Assembly (NCBI RefSeq): GCF_025965085.1
Contig: NZ_JAOPXP010000089.1
Coordinates: 1 to 42,162 of the forward strand
Length of the DNA: 42,162 bases
DNA from: Marmoricola sp.
Lineage (GTDB): Bacteria; Actinomycetota; Actinomycetes; Propionibacteriales; Nocardioidaceae
Direction of reading: 5' to 3'
Part shown: piece by piece, positions 1 to 10,135 of the stretch
Layout: each line of letters starts with the position of its first letter
Numbering within the stretch: position 1 is the first letter of the stretch
Notes under the pieces: model-generated
What the model was told of the DNA's origin: nothing
Seen by the model: the letters and a program-made list of their open reading frames with translations, nothing else
Database searches by the model: none
Made by a program: the position numbers and the translations under genes

Positions 1-845
1 CCGGCGTAGAGGCAGACGGCGGCGGCCGTGGAGAGGTTGAGGCTCTCGGCGCGGCCGTAGATCGGGATCGAGACCCGGTGGTCAGCCAGTGCCGCCAGGT
101 CGTCAGGCAGGCCCCAGGCCTCGTTGCCGAACAGCCAGGCGACCGGCTGGTCGAGCAGCCCGCTGGTCTCGGCCTCGAACAGGTCGGTCTCCCCCGCTCC
201 GTCAGCCGCGAGCACGACGAAGCCCGCGGCCTGCGCCCGACGCACGCACACGGCCGGATCGTCGACCACGGCGATCGGAAGGTGCCACATGCTGCCCACG
301 CTCGCGCGGACGGTCTTGTCGTTGTAGAGGTCGACGCTGTTGCCGGCCAGGACGACACCGTCGGCCCCGGTCGCGTCGGCCGTCCGGATCACCGTGCCGG
401 CGTTGCCCGGGTCGCGGACGTCAGCGCAGATGACGACCGTCGCCCGGGAACGAGGTGCCGAGGCTTCCCCGGGCAGTCGATCCTCGACCACGGGACGGGT
501 GAGGACGACATCCAGGTCGACGTCGAGGAAGCGGCACACCGCGACGATGCCCTGGGGCGCGACGGCGCCACTGAGAGCAGTGATCGCGTCGTCGCCGACG
601 GAGAACCACGAGATGCCCATGTCGTCGACGGCCTTGCGGAGGGCGGCGTACTGCTCGCTCGCGGCCTCGGTGGCGAACACCTCGACCACGCCGCCGGGGA
701 GGTGCAAGGCCTCGGAGAGCGCCTTGGCTCCCTCGGCGAGAAACAGCCGGTCCTCGGCCCGAGAACTGCGACGGGCGAGCCTCCGCGCGGTCTTGACGCG
801 TCCACTCCTCGCGGAGAGTGGACGCTCGACAGGGAGGCTCGCCAT
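1..845 (-). CDS. TrmH/SpoU-family RNA methyltransferase (3' end beyond window start)
   Basis: Manual minus-strand reading from ATG at 845: MASLPVERPLSARSGRVKTARRLARRSSRAEDRLFLAEG...VRDPGNAGTVIRTADATGADGVVL...WLFGNEAWGLPDDLAALADHRVSIPIYGRAESLNLSTAAAVCLYA; SpoU motifs DPGNAGTVIRTADA, GNEAWGL and IPIYGRAESLNLSTAA. Not in the ORF track because no stop lies inside the window. Confidence 0.93.
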   Translation of the reverse strand, partial: MASLPVERPLSARSGRVKTARRLARRSSRAEDRLFLAEGAKALSEALHLPGGVVEVFATEAASEQYAALRKAVDDMGISWFSVGDDAITALSGAVAPQGIVAVCRFLDVDLDVVLTRPVVEDRLPGEASAPRSRATVVICADVRDPGNAGTVIRTADATGADGVVLAGNSVDLYNDKTVRASVGSMWHLPIAVVDDPAVCVRRAQAAGFVVLAADGAGETDLFEAETSGLLDQPVAWLFGNEAWGLPDDLAALADHRVSIPIYGRAESLNLSTAAAVCLYA

Positions 846-879
846 CGTCGGATGCTGCGACTCGAGGGCCGGCGTCAGG

Positions 880-1263
880 TCAGGCCGTGACCGGCGCGTT
901 GACGTCCTCGGGCAGGTTCGCCTTCGCGGTCTCGACGAGGGCGACGAAGGCGGGCGCGTCGTTGACGGCCATGTCGGCCAGGATCTTCCGGTCGACCTCG
1001 ACACCGGCTGCCTTGAGGCCCTGGATGAAGCGGTTGTAGGTCAGGCCGTTGGCGCGGGCACCGGCGTTGATGCGCTGGATCCACAGCTTGCGGAAGTCAC
1101 CCTTGCGCTTCTTGCGGTCGTTGTAGCTGTAGACCAGCGAGTGGGTGACCTGCTCCTTGGCCTTGCGGTAGAGGCGCGAGCGCTGGCCCCGGTAACCGGA
1201 GGCGCGCTCGAGGACGACCCGGCGCTTCTTGTGGGCGTTTACTGCCCGCTTGACGCGTGCCAT
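880..1263 (-). CDS. rplT: 50S ribosomal protein L20
   Basis: 127 aa [38 protein letters not shown]..., typical L20. Confidence 0.98.
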   Translation of the reverse strand: MARVKRAVNAHKKRRVVLERASGYRGQRSRLYRKAKEQVTHSLVYSYNDRKKRKGDFRKLWIQRINAGARANGLTYNRFIQGLKAAGVEVDRKILADMAVNDAPAFVALVETAKANLPEDVNAPVTA

Positions 1264-1352
1264 TTCTGTACTCCTTCAACGATTCTTTCGTGGTCGAGAC
1301 GCGACCACCCGGGCGTGGGCACCCGGTGTCCCAGGGCCCACAGATTGGTGCC

Positions 1353-1547
1353 TTACAGGCCGAGCAGCCTCTTCGCGCGGGGAACGTCGGCCTTGGCGAC
1401 CTCGGCGGTGCCCGACATCCGGCGAGTGACCTTCGAGGACTTCTTCTCGAGGTTGTGGCGCAGACCGGTCTTCTGGCGACGGATCTTGCCCGTGCCGGTC
1501 ACGCGGAAGCGCTTCTTGGCACCGGAGTGCGTCTTGTTCTTCGGCAT
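1353..1547 (-). CDS. rpmI: 50S ribosomal protein L35
   Basis: 64 aa [39 protein letters not shown]..., between infC and rplT. Confidence 0.98.
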   Translation of the reverse strand: MPKNKTHSGAKKRFRVTGTGKIRRQKTGLRHNLEKKSSKVTRRMSGTAEVAKADVPRAKRLLGL

Positions 1548-1568
1548 CTGTGTCTTGTCCTTTTCTCG

Positions 1569-2246
1569 TTACGCTTCGATCTCGGGGTCGAGGTTCTCGG
1601 AGCGGCCGCGCTCCTTCTTCGGCGAGGGAACCGGGTGCGCCGCCTTGAGCTCGGCACGCTCCGCCTCGCGCTCGGCCTCACGGTCTGCAGCGCGCTGGTC
1701 CCGCTCGGCCTTCACCTCGGCCTTGGCCTCGGACTTCTTCTTGTGCGGCCCGATCACCATGGTCATGTTGCGGCCGTCCTGCTTGGGCGAGGACTCGACG
1801 AAGCCCAGATCCGTGACGTCCTCGGCGAGGCGCTGCAGCAGCCGGTAGCCCAGCTCGGGGCGGTGCTGCTCGCGTCCGCGGAACATGATCGTGATCTTGA
1901 CCTTGTCGCCCGAGCGGAGGAACCGCACGACGTGACCCTTCTTGGTCTCGTAGTCGTGCTGGTCGATCTTCGGCCGGAGCTTCATTTCCTTGATGACCGT
2001 GTTGGTCTGGTTGCGGCGGGCTTCACGGGCCTTCTGGGCGTTCTCGTACTTGAACTTGCCGTAGTCCATGAGCTTGCAGACCGGGGGTCGGCCCATCGGC
2101 GCGATCTCGACGAGGTCGAGGTCCGCCTCTTGGGCAAGCCGCAGCGCGTCGCTCGTGGAGACGATGCCGACGGTTTCGCCATTGGGTCCAACGAGCCGGA
2201 CTTCCGGGACCCGGATCCGATCGTTGATTCGCAGCTCGGTGCTGAT
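1569..2246 (-). CDS. infC: translation initiation factor IF-3; likely ATC start at 2246 (ATG alternatives at 2270 and 2318)
   Basis: [68 protein letters not shown]... is IF-3. AGGAGG (2256-2251) sits 4 nt before ATC (2246-2244), at the point where IF-3 homology begins. Confidence 0.93.
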   Translation of the reverse strand: MSTELRINDRIRVPEVRLVGPNGETVGIVSTSDALRLAQEADLDLVEIAPMGRPPVCKLMDYGKFKYENAQKAREARRNQTNTVIKEMKLRPKIDQHDYETKKGHVVRFLRSGDKVKITIMFRGREQHRPELGYRLLQRLAEDVTDLGFVESSPKQDGRNMTMVIGPHKKKSEAKAEVKAERDQRAADREAEREAERAELKAAHPVPSPKKERGRSENLDPEIEA

Positions 2247-2319
2247 GTGTCCTCCTGGGGTGGTCTTCATGGTCAACCCTGGGAGAACAAGTCCGGCGGC
2301 GCATTTCTGCCCCGGCATG

Positions 2320-2351
2320 AAAAACGGCTCCCGGCGCGACGCGCGGGAGCC
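2320..2351 (-). terminator. Rho-independent terminator/attenuator in the infC leader
   Basis: Minus strand GGCTCCCG-CGCGTCGCGC-CGGGAGCC-GTTTTTC: 8-bp perfect stem plus inner GCG/CGC pairing, followed by five U, upstream of infC in the same orientation. Confidence 0.75.
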
Positions 2352-2390
2352 TCAGTCGTCGAGTTGGTACGACGGCATGCGTCGCGCCAC
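2352..2390 (-). promoter_or_regulatory. putative leader ORF (GTG...TGA, 12 codons) overlapping an antiterminator arm
   Basis: GTG GCG CGA CGC ATG CCG TCG TAC CAA CTC GAC GAC TGA ends immediately before the terminator stem. GGCGCGACGC (2388-2379) is perfectly complementary to GCGTCGCGCC (2342-2333) inside the terminator. Confidence 0.45.
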
Positions 2391-2532
2391 TCTTCGACCT
2401 GACCCGACGACCTGGTGGAGCAACGGTCGATGCGGGTGGGAGGAGGCCTCCGCTTGTCGGACCAGCCACACCCTCACGGGCACCACTGATCGGTCACGCA
2501 CAAGGGTACAAGGCATCCGCCCGCAATGCACA

Positions 2533-3042
2533 TCAGCCCCCGGCCGACGCCCACCCCCAGTGGTCCTCCACGCGGACCAGCCGGTGACCGGAGGCCAGGG
2601 CGCCGAGCTCCTCCCCCTCGACGACGAACAGCACCGGGCCCGCTACGTCTAGGAGAAGCGCCGCGGCACCGTCTTGGAGCGCGGCCTGCGCCGCCTGGCG
2701 CAGCGGCACCGGGACCGGCCTCGCCTCGGGGTTCCAGCGGGCCAGGCTCGCGCTGCCGGTGAAGGCGAGCAGCGCCGTACGCCCGTCCCGGCCGGTCATC
2801 AGGACGGCGGCCATGTCGCTGGTCTTGTCGCGGGCGAGCCCCTGCTCGTCGTGCTCCACCTCGCCGAGCACCGCGACGACGGGGACGACGACGCGGGCGT
2901 CCTGCAGCACGGCGAGCGCGGCGTGGCGCCGATCGGCCTCGTCGGCCTCCGGCGCCTGGTCGTACGCCGCCAGTGCGGTCGACAGGCGGGGATCGACGCT
3001 GCCGTCGTCGCCGGCGAAGCCTGGATCGGGGAGGGAGCGCAT
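2533..3042 (-). CDS. SseB-family protein
   Basis: 169 aa MRSLPDPGFAGDDGSVDPRLSTALAAYDQAP...RVVVPVVAVLGEVE...DMAAVLMTGRDGRTALLAFTGSASLARWNPEARPVPV..., SseB-like pattern. Confidence 0.8.
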   Translation of the reverse strand: MRSLPDPGFAGDDGSVDPRLSTALAAYDQAPEADEADRRHAALAVLQDARVVVPVVAVLGEVEHDEQGLARDKTSDMAAVLMTGRDGRTALLAFTGSASLARWNPEARPVPVPLRQAAQAALQDGAAALLLDVAGPVLFVVEGEELGALASGHRLVRVEDHWGWASAGG

Positions 3043-3092
3043 CCAGGCGATCCTTCCAGACGGCGTGCCCCCCGCCTACGTAGGCTGGGTAC

Positions 3093-3593
3093 ATGCCCCT
3101 GGCCGCGAACGTCACCGTGGACTCCACCACCTGGGCCGCGCTCGCCCTCGTGCTGACCGTCATCGGCGCAGCCCTGAGCTGGGTCGCCTGGCGTCGCCGG
3201 GGGCTCGCCGCCGGGCTGCGCGGCCTGGCGTGGACGCTGGTCCCCGTCGCCGCCTGGCTCACCGGCACCCTCAAGCTCGCCGCGAACATCCTCAACGACG
3301 TCATCGACTGGGCGACACGCCTGGTGTTCTCCCCCACCGTCTGGCTCGGCATCGTCGTGGCGGGAGCCGCCGTGCTGCTGTGGGTGGTCTCGGGTGCCCT
3401 GCGTTCCCGCGGTATCGGCACCCGCGGCAGGGTGCGGGCGCCGGGAGGGGCGAAGCAGGTCTCCGCCGCCCCACCAGACGGCCAGTCAGGCGGCCGGTCA
3501 GGGCGGAAGTCGCCGAAGCGGAAGGCCAAGGACGACGAGGACCTTGACGACATCGACGACATCGAAGCCATCCTCAAGCGGCACGGCATCTAG
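3093..3593 (+). CDS. small membrane protein of unknown function
   Basis: 166 aa with several TM-like segments (WAALALVLTVIGAALSWVAW, WLGIVVAGAAVLLWVVSGAL) and a charged C-terminus; -10-like TAGGCT lies 6 nt before the ATG. Confidence 0.7.
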   Translation: MPLAANVTVDSTTWAALALVLTVIGAALSWVAWRRRGLAAGLRGLAWTLVPVAAWLTGTLKLAANILNDVIDWATRLVFSPTVWLGIVVAGAAVLLWVVSGALRSRGIGTRGRVRAPGGAKQVSAAPPDGQSGGRSGRKSPKRKAKDDEDLDDIDDIEAILKRHGI

Positions 3594-3595
3594 GC

Positions 3596-4813
3596 ATGCC
3601 CGCCGGCCCGGCCAGCAGTGATGCGGCACGCCATCACCTGGCACGGCGGCTGGGCAGGGCCGTCGCCGGGCTCGAGGATCCCACCACTCCGATGGTGGTG
3701 GTCGACCTCGACGCCTTCGACGCCAACGCCGCCGACCTCGTACGCCGGGCGGCCGGCAAGTCCATCCGGGTGGCGTCGAAGTCGCTCCGCGTCCCAGCAC
3801 TGGTGCAGCGGGTACTGGCCGGCCCCGGGTTCTCGGGGGTGCTGGCCTACACGCTGCGCGAGGCGCTGTGGCTGGTCGACCAGGACATCTCCGACGACGT
3901 GGTGATGGGATACCCGACCGTCGACCGGGGTGCCCTGCGCACGCTGCTGGCCGACAAGAAGGCGCGCTCGCTCGTCACGCTCATGGTGGACAGCCCCGCC
4001 CACCTGTCCCTGGTCGAGGCCTGTGGTGACGCGAAGGGCGCCCGGGTGGCGATCGACGTCGACGCCGGGCTGCGGATGGGTCGTTCCCACGTGGGCCCGA
4101 AGCGCTCGCCGCTGCACGACTCGAGCCAGGTCGTCGCCCTCGCGCGGGAGGTGCTGGACCGCGGGTTCACCCTGGTCGGGGTGATGACCTACGAGGGTCA
4201 GGTGGCCGGGGTGCCGGACGACGTGCCGAACCAGCGGGCGCGCTCCCTCGTCGTACGCAAGCTGAAGGCGGCCTCCGTCTCCCAGCTGGGGGAACGCAGA
4301 CGGCAGATCGACCGCGACCTGCGGCCGCTGGTCGAGCTCGAGGTCTGGAACGCAGGCGGGTCCGGCAGCGTCGAGACGACGGTGGCCGATCCGGTCGTCA
4401 CCGAGGTCGCGGCGGGTTCGGGGCTCCTGGCACCGGGACTCTTCGACCACTACCAGAGCTTCGAGCCTCGCCCGGCGGCGTTCTTCGGCATCCCGGTCGT
4501 ACGCCGTCCCGGCGGCGGCCTGGCCACCGTCGCGGGCGGTGGCTTCGTCGCGAGCGGACCCACCGGCAAGGACCGGTCGCCGATCCCCTGGGCGCCCCCT
4601 GACCTCCACCTGCTCGGGCTCGAAGGCGCGGGCGAGGTGCAGACGCCGTTGACCGGCCCGGGCGCCCGGATGCTGCAGATCGGCGACTGGGTGTGGTTCC
4701 GGCACGCGAAGTCGGGGGAGCTCGCCGAGCACACCAACGTGGTGCACCTGCTGGCCGGAGAGGCGATCGTCGAGACGGTGCCCTCCTACCGTGGGCTCGG
4801 CCTGGCCTGGTGA
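3596..4813 (+). CDS. amino acid deaminase/aldolase (alanine racemase N-terminal/D-threonine aldolase-like fold)
   Basis: 405 aa ...TPMVVVDLDAFDANAADLVRRAAGKSIRVASKSLRVPALVQRVL...GVMTYEGQVAGVPDD...VWNAGGSGSVETT... Confidence 0.8.
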   Translation: MPAGPASSDAARHHLARRLGRAVAGLEDPTTPMVVVDLDAFDANAADLVRRAAGKSIRVASKSLRVPALVQRVLAGPGFSGVLAYTLREALWLVDQDISDDVVMGYPTVDRGALRTLLADKKARSLVTLMVDSPAHLSLVEACGDAKGARVAIDVDAGLRMGRSHVGPKRSPLHDSSQVVALAREVLDRGFTLVGVMTYEGQVAGVPDDVPNQRARSLVVRKLKAASVSQLGERRRQIDRDLRPLVELEVWNAGGSGSVETTVADPVVTEVAAGSGLLAPGLFDHYQSFEPRPAAFFGIPVVRRPGGGLATVAGGGFVASGPTGKDRSPIPWAPPDLHLLGLEGAGEVQTPLTGPGARMLQIGDWVWFRHAKSGELAEHTNVVHLLAGEAIVETVPSYRGLGLAW

Positions 4814-5388
4814 GCGCCACCTCCAGGTCCGTCCTGCAGCTCGCCCTCGACCGCCCACCGACGCTCGGCCACGGCCGGCTGGTCTGCGTCGACGGCCCCG
4901 CCGGCTCCGGGAAGACGACGCTCGCTGCGGGCATGGGTGAGCTCTCCGGATGCCCGGTGGTGCACATGGACGACCTCTACCCCGGCTGGTCCGGGCTCGC
5001 CGAGGTCGACGCACAGCTGGAGAGCCTGCTGCGGCCGCTCGCCCAGGGACGGCCCGGTTCCTACCGCCGCTACGACTGGCTCGCCGAGCGCTTCGCCGAG
5101 ACGGTGACGGTGGACCCGGCTCCCCTTCTCGTGGTCGAGGGCGTCGGGTCGGGGTCCTCAGGGTTCGGCGACCTGACCACGCTGTTGGTGTGGGTGGAGG
5201 CGCCGTACGAGCTGCGCTTGGCCCGGGGACTGGCTCGCGACGGCGACACCTTCGCCCCGCACTGGGAGCAGTGGGCCAGGGACGAGACTGCGCTCTTCGA
5301 CCGGGAGCGGACCCGCGAACGGGCCGACGTGCATGTCGACGGGGACGCTGGGGGGCCCCTCGGCGGGAGCGCGCGCCACCAGCCGTGA
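4810..5388 (+). CDS. uridine kinase-like P-loop NTPase
   Basis: GTG at 4810 overlaps the upstream stop (GTGA). VCVDGPAGSGKTTLAAGMGE is a Walker A motif; DDLYPGW...LLVVEGVGSGS. Confidence 0.75.
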   Translation: MSATSRSVLQLALDRPPTLGHGRLVCVDGPAGSGKTTLAAGMGELSGCPVVHMDDLYPGWSGLAEVDAQLESLLRPLAQGRPGSYRRYDWLAERFAETVTVDPAPLLVVEGVGSGSSGFGDLTTLLVWVEAPYELRLARGLARDGDTFAPHWEQWARDETALFDRERTRERADVHVDGDAGGPLGGSARHQP

Positions 5389-5588
5389 GGGTGCGACGAC
5401 CTCGCCGTCCGGCTCCGCGAGGACCCGGTCACGCGAGAGGTCGATCATCATCGAGATCTCGAGGTTCTCGAGGACGTCGTCGAGTCGTGGTGCTCCCCGG
5501 CCCGGTCGACCGCCTCCGCCGCGACCAGCGGGTCGTTGACCGCTGCGGCGTCCGCCCGGGTGAACGGGCGGAGTGCGGGTTGGCTCAC
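5340..5588 (-). pseudogene. GNAT acetyltransferase remnant, frameshifted and truncated
   Basis: Minus frame A: VSQPALRPFTRADAAAVNDPLVAAEAVDRAGEHH; near 5484 the reading continues in another frame as LDDVLENLEISMMIDLSRDRVLAEPDGEVVAPSRLVARAPAEG; the C-terminal acetyl-CoA-binding half is missing. Confidence 0.6.
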
Positions 5589-5608
5589 GGCACCGGATCG
5601 TAGAACGC

Positions 5609-6082
5609 TCAGTCGTGCGGCGTGTTCGCAGCGATCGCGGCACGGATCTCGCGGATGGCCCGACGAGCCCGCTCGCCGTCGGACCCCTGCACCCCGATCA
5701 GCGAGATGGTGGTGCCGTCGGAGAGGTCGAGCGTCCCCCACGGCGCGCCGCGTCGCAGCGACACCCCGATGACCTGCGACCACTCGTAGGTGCGCGTGCG
5801 ATAGCCGTTGACCACCGTGAGTGATTCCTTCGAGGCCGTCACCCGGGAACGCACGAGCGCGTTCCACGTGCCGAAGAGGAGCAGCAGCATGAACACCAGC
5901 GTTCCGCGCTGGAACAGCGTGAACTCGGCACGCGTCTCCGCGCCGATGGCGATCCAGACGGCGCCGAACAGGGCGAGCAGCATGGACCCCAGCACCCACA
6001 CGGCCACGCGCACGCCGAGGGGACGCCACGTGTGTGGCAGCGGTGGCACGGGGGGGCGGACCCGCTCAGAGTCGGCAGGCAT
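5609..6082 (-). CDS. PH domain-containing membrane protein
   Basis: 157 aa with two TM segments followed by VTASKESLTVVNGYRTRTYEWSQVIGVSLRRGAPWGTLDLSDG, typical of actinobacterial PH-domain proteins. Confidence 0.78.
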   Translation of the reverse strand: MPADSERVRPPVPPLPHTWRPLGVRVAVWVLGSMLLALFGAVWIAIGAETRAEFTLFQRGTLVFMLLLLFGTWNALVRSRVTASKESLTVVNGYRTRTYEWSQVIGVSLRRGAPWGTLDLSDGTTISLIGVQGSDGERARRAIREIRAAIAANTPHD

Positions 6083-6956
6083 GGATGTCGGTGAGCAGGA
6101 TCGCCCGCGCCCCGACCTCGTAGAGGTCGTCCATCAGCTGCTGAGCGCCGTCGCGCGGCACCATCGCGCGCACCGCCACCCAGCCCTCGCGATGCAGCGG
6201 GGACATGGTCGGGCCCTCGAGCCCGGGAGTCAGGGCGACGCCCTGCTCGACCGCGGACTCGGGGATGTCGTAGTCCATCATCACGTAGGTGCGCGCCACG
6301 AGCACTCCGTCGAGGCGTCGCTTGAACACCTCGAAGCCGGTCGGTTCGGGGCCACCCGCGCGGGTGATCAGCACGGCCTCGGACTCCATGATCACCTCGC
6401 CGACGATCTCCAGCCCGGCCGCCTTGAGGGTGCTCCCGGTCTCGACGACGTCGGCGATCACATCGGCGACCCCGAGCTGGATGCTGGTCTCCACGGCGCC
6501 GTCGAGACGGACCACCTCGGCGTCGATCCCGCGCTCCTCCAGATGACGGCGCACCACCCCGACGTACGACGTGGCGATGCGCTTGCCGGCGAGCTCGTCG
6601 AGGCTCGAGAGGGTGCCCGGACGCGCCGCGAACCGGAACCGTGAGCGTCCGAATCCGAGCCGGCGGACCTCCTCGGCCTTGGAGCCGGAGTCGAGCAGCA
6701 GGTCACGGCCGGTGATGCCGACGTCGAGCGTGCCCTCGCCCACGTAGAGCGCGATGTCGCGCGGGCGCAGGTAGAAGAACTCCACCCCGTTGACGGCGTC
6801 GAGCAGGCTGAGCTCCTTGGAGTCCGCGCGCTGGCGGTAGCCGGCCTCGCGGAGGATGTCGGAGGCGGCCGTCGACAGGGATCCCTTGTTCGGAATCGCG
6901 ATCCGCAGGAGCGGCTGGTCGGCGGTGGTCCCGCCGGTTGAGCTTGTCGAAACCAT
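6066..6956 (-). CDS. hisG: ATP phosphoribosyltransferase (long form)
   Basis: 296 aa LLRIAIPNKGSLSTAASDILREAGYR...DVGITGRDLL...GVADVIADVVETGSTLKAAGLE. Confidence 0.96.
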   Translation of the reverse strand: MVSTSSTGGTTADQPLLRIAIPNKGSLSTAASDILREAGYRQRADSKELSLLDAVNGVEFFYLRPRDIALYVGEGTLDVGITGRDLLLDSGSKAEEVRRLGFGRSRFRFAARPGTLSSLDELAGKRIATSYVGVVRRHLEERGIDAEVVRLDGAVETSIQLGVADVIADVVETGSTLKAAGLEIVGEVIMESEAVLITRAGGPEPTGFEVFKRRLDGVLVARTYVMMDYDIPESAVEQGVALTPGLEGPTMSPLHREGWVAVRAMVPRDGAQQLMDDLYEVGARAILLTDIHACRL

Positions 6957-6963
6957 GATCCCT

Positions 6964-7227
6964 CTAGAGGTGTGCGTAGACGTCGTCGAGCGAGATTCCG
7001 GCGGCGAGCATCAGCACCTGCGCGTGGTAGAGCAGCTGGCTGATCTCCTCGGCCGCCCGCTCATGGCCCTCGAACTCGGCCGCCATCCACGACTCGGCGG
7101 CCTCCTCGACCAGCTTCTTCCCGATCGTGTGCACCCCGGCGTCGAGCGCCTGCACCGTCCCGGAACCCTCCGGACGGGTCTCGGCCTTCTCGCTCAGCTC
7201 GGCCCAGAGCTCCTCGAACGTCTTCAC
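6964..7227 (-). CDS. hisE: phosphoribosyl-ATP pyrophosphatase
   Basis: 87 aa [75 protein letters not shown]; immediately upstream of hisG. Confidence 0.96.
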   Translation of the reverse strand: MKTFEELWAELSEKAETRPEGSGTVQALDAGVHTIGKKLVEEAAESWMAAEFEGHERAAEEISQLLYHAQVLMLAAGISLDDVYAHL

Positions 7228-7296
7228 GGGAACAGCCTAGGTGCAACAGGGAGGACCGGTCGCAGCCGACCGAGCACGTGGACAGTCACGTCGGTG

Positions 7297-7743
7297 TCAG
7301 TCGACCGCGACCTGCGGGAACGCGTCGACGAGCGCGCCGTACTGCTCGAGGTCGAGGTACGACGGGTTGCTGCCGGCCGGCATCCGGAGCACCTCGATCG
7401 ACGCCAGCCCGGGATGGGCGCGGATCTCCTCGCGGGTGACCGGCGGATCGATTGCCCGCAGGCTGACCGGCATCGACAGCTCGTCCCCGGCCTGCACCGG
7501 ACCCCGGGTGTGCCCGGCTGCGTGCAGGCCCGCCGGCAGGCGGGCGTTGCTGCCGCTGATCCAGAGCAGCACCGGCTGTCCTGCCCGGACCAGGTCGGCG
7601 CGGTAGCTGGGGCGCACGCACCTGCTCGTGATGGAGGCGAACCCGTGGCGGACGAGACGGTCGACCGCGAGGCCGGCTGGGCTCGCCTTGACCAGCCACG
7701 CGCCCAGCGTCGCCTCGCTGACCGCGGGACCACGCGCCGCCAC
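7297..7743 (-). CDS. EVE/PUA-like domain protein
   Basis: 148 aa GAWLVKASP...CVRPSYRADLVRAGQPVLLWISGSNARLPAGLHAAGHTRG...IEVLRMPAGSNPSYLDLEQYGALVDAFP; EVE-like pattern, family assigned from memory. Confidence 0.6.
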   Translation of the reverse strand: MAARGPAVSEATLGAWLVKASPAGLAVDRLVRHGFASITSRCVRPSYRADLVRAGQPVLLWISGSNARLPAGLHAAGHTRGPVQAGDELSMPVSLRAIDPPVTREEIRAHPGLASIEVLRMPAGSNPSYLDLEQYGALVDAFPQVAVD

Positions 7744-7757
7744 TCGCCGCCCCTCGC

Positions 7758-8245
7758 TCAGCGCGCGTCGACCGGGCGCGCGACCTCGCTCAGGGTCTGC
7801 GCGGTGCGCAGGGCAGCGGCCGTGGCCTCGTAGCCCTTGCTCTCCACGCTGCCCTCGAGACCGGCGCGGTCGAGCGCCTGCTGCTCGTTGTCGCAGGTGA
7901 GAAGCCCGAACCCGATGGGCACGCCCGTGTCCAGGGACACGCGGGTGAGCCCGTCGGTGGCGGCCGAGCAGACGTACTCGAAGTGGGGCGTGCCGCCGCG
8001 GATGACCACGCCGAGCGCCACGACGGCGTCGTACCCGTCCCGCGCGAGGGCCTGGGCGACCACCGGCAGCTCGAAGGCACCCGGCACGCGCACGATGTTC
8101 GGGCCTCCGACCTGGTAGCGCTCGAGGGCCTCCCGGGCGCCACCGATCAGGCCGTCCATGACCTGCTCGTGCCAGCTCGCCGCGACCACGGCCACCTTGA
8201 GGTGGCTGCAGTCGACCGGTCGGTCGGTGGGACTTCCGGCTCCGC

Positions 8246-8249
<4 letters not shown>
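7758..8249 (-). CDS. ribH: 6,7-dimethyl-8-ribityllumazine synthase
   Basis: From ATG 8249: [38 protein letters not shown]...[16 protein letters not shown]...[18 protein letters not shown] overlap with ribBA. Confidence 0.97.
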
Positions 8250-9546
<1,297 letters not shown>

Positions 9547-9550
<4 letters not shown>

Positions 9551-10134
9551 TTGTTCACCATCTTCTCGACGTACTTCGCGATCACGTCCACCTCGAGGTT
9601 GACGACATCGCCGGGTTGCTTGAAGCCCAGGGTGGTGCGGGCCAGGGTCTCGGGGATCAGGCTGACGGTGAAGCGGTCGGCACCGACCTCCACGAGCGTC
9701 AGCGAGATCCCGTCGACGGTGATGGAGCCCTTGGCCACCAGGTAGCGCTCGAGGTCGGCGGGCAGGGAGATCTCGACGAGCTCCCAGTGCTCGCTGGGGG
9801 TACGCCGCACCACGGTGCCGGTCCCGTCGACGTGGCCCTGCACGATGTGTCCCCCGAGCCGGGTCGTGGGGGTGACCGCCCGCTCGAGGTTGACCCGGGT
9901 GCCCGGCTCGAGGGCACCGAGCGAGGTCTTCGCGAGCGTCTCGCGCATGACGTCCGCGGTGAAGGTCCCCTCGCCCCGCGTGGCGACGGTCAGGCAGCAG
10001 CCGTTGACGGAGATGGAATCCCCCAGGTCCGCGTCGCCGGTGACCAGCGGGCCGCGCAGGGTGAGCCGGATCGCGTCGCCCTGGTCCTCCAGCGACTCGA
10101 CGGTGCCGAGCTCCTCGACGATGCCGGTGAACAT
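9547..10134 (-). CDS. ribE: riboflavin synthase alpha chain
   Basis: [26 protein letters not shown]...[12 protein letters not shown]...[13 protein letters not shown]. Confidence 0.97.
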
Positions 10135-10135
10135 G

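Noticed and set aside
6960-6969. CCTCTAGAGG palindrome at the hisE-hisG junction
   Set aside because: Short, and explained by the hisE stop and hisG ribosome-binding region; no independent support for a regulatory role.
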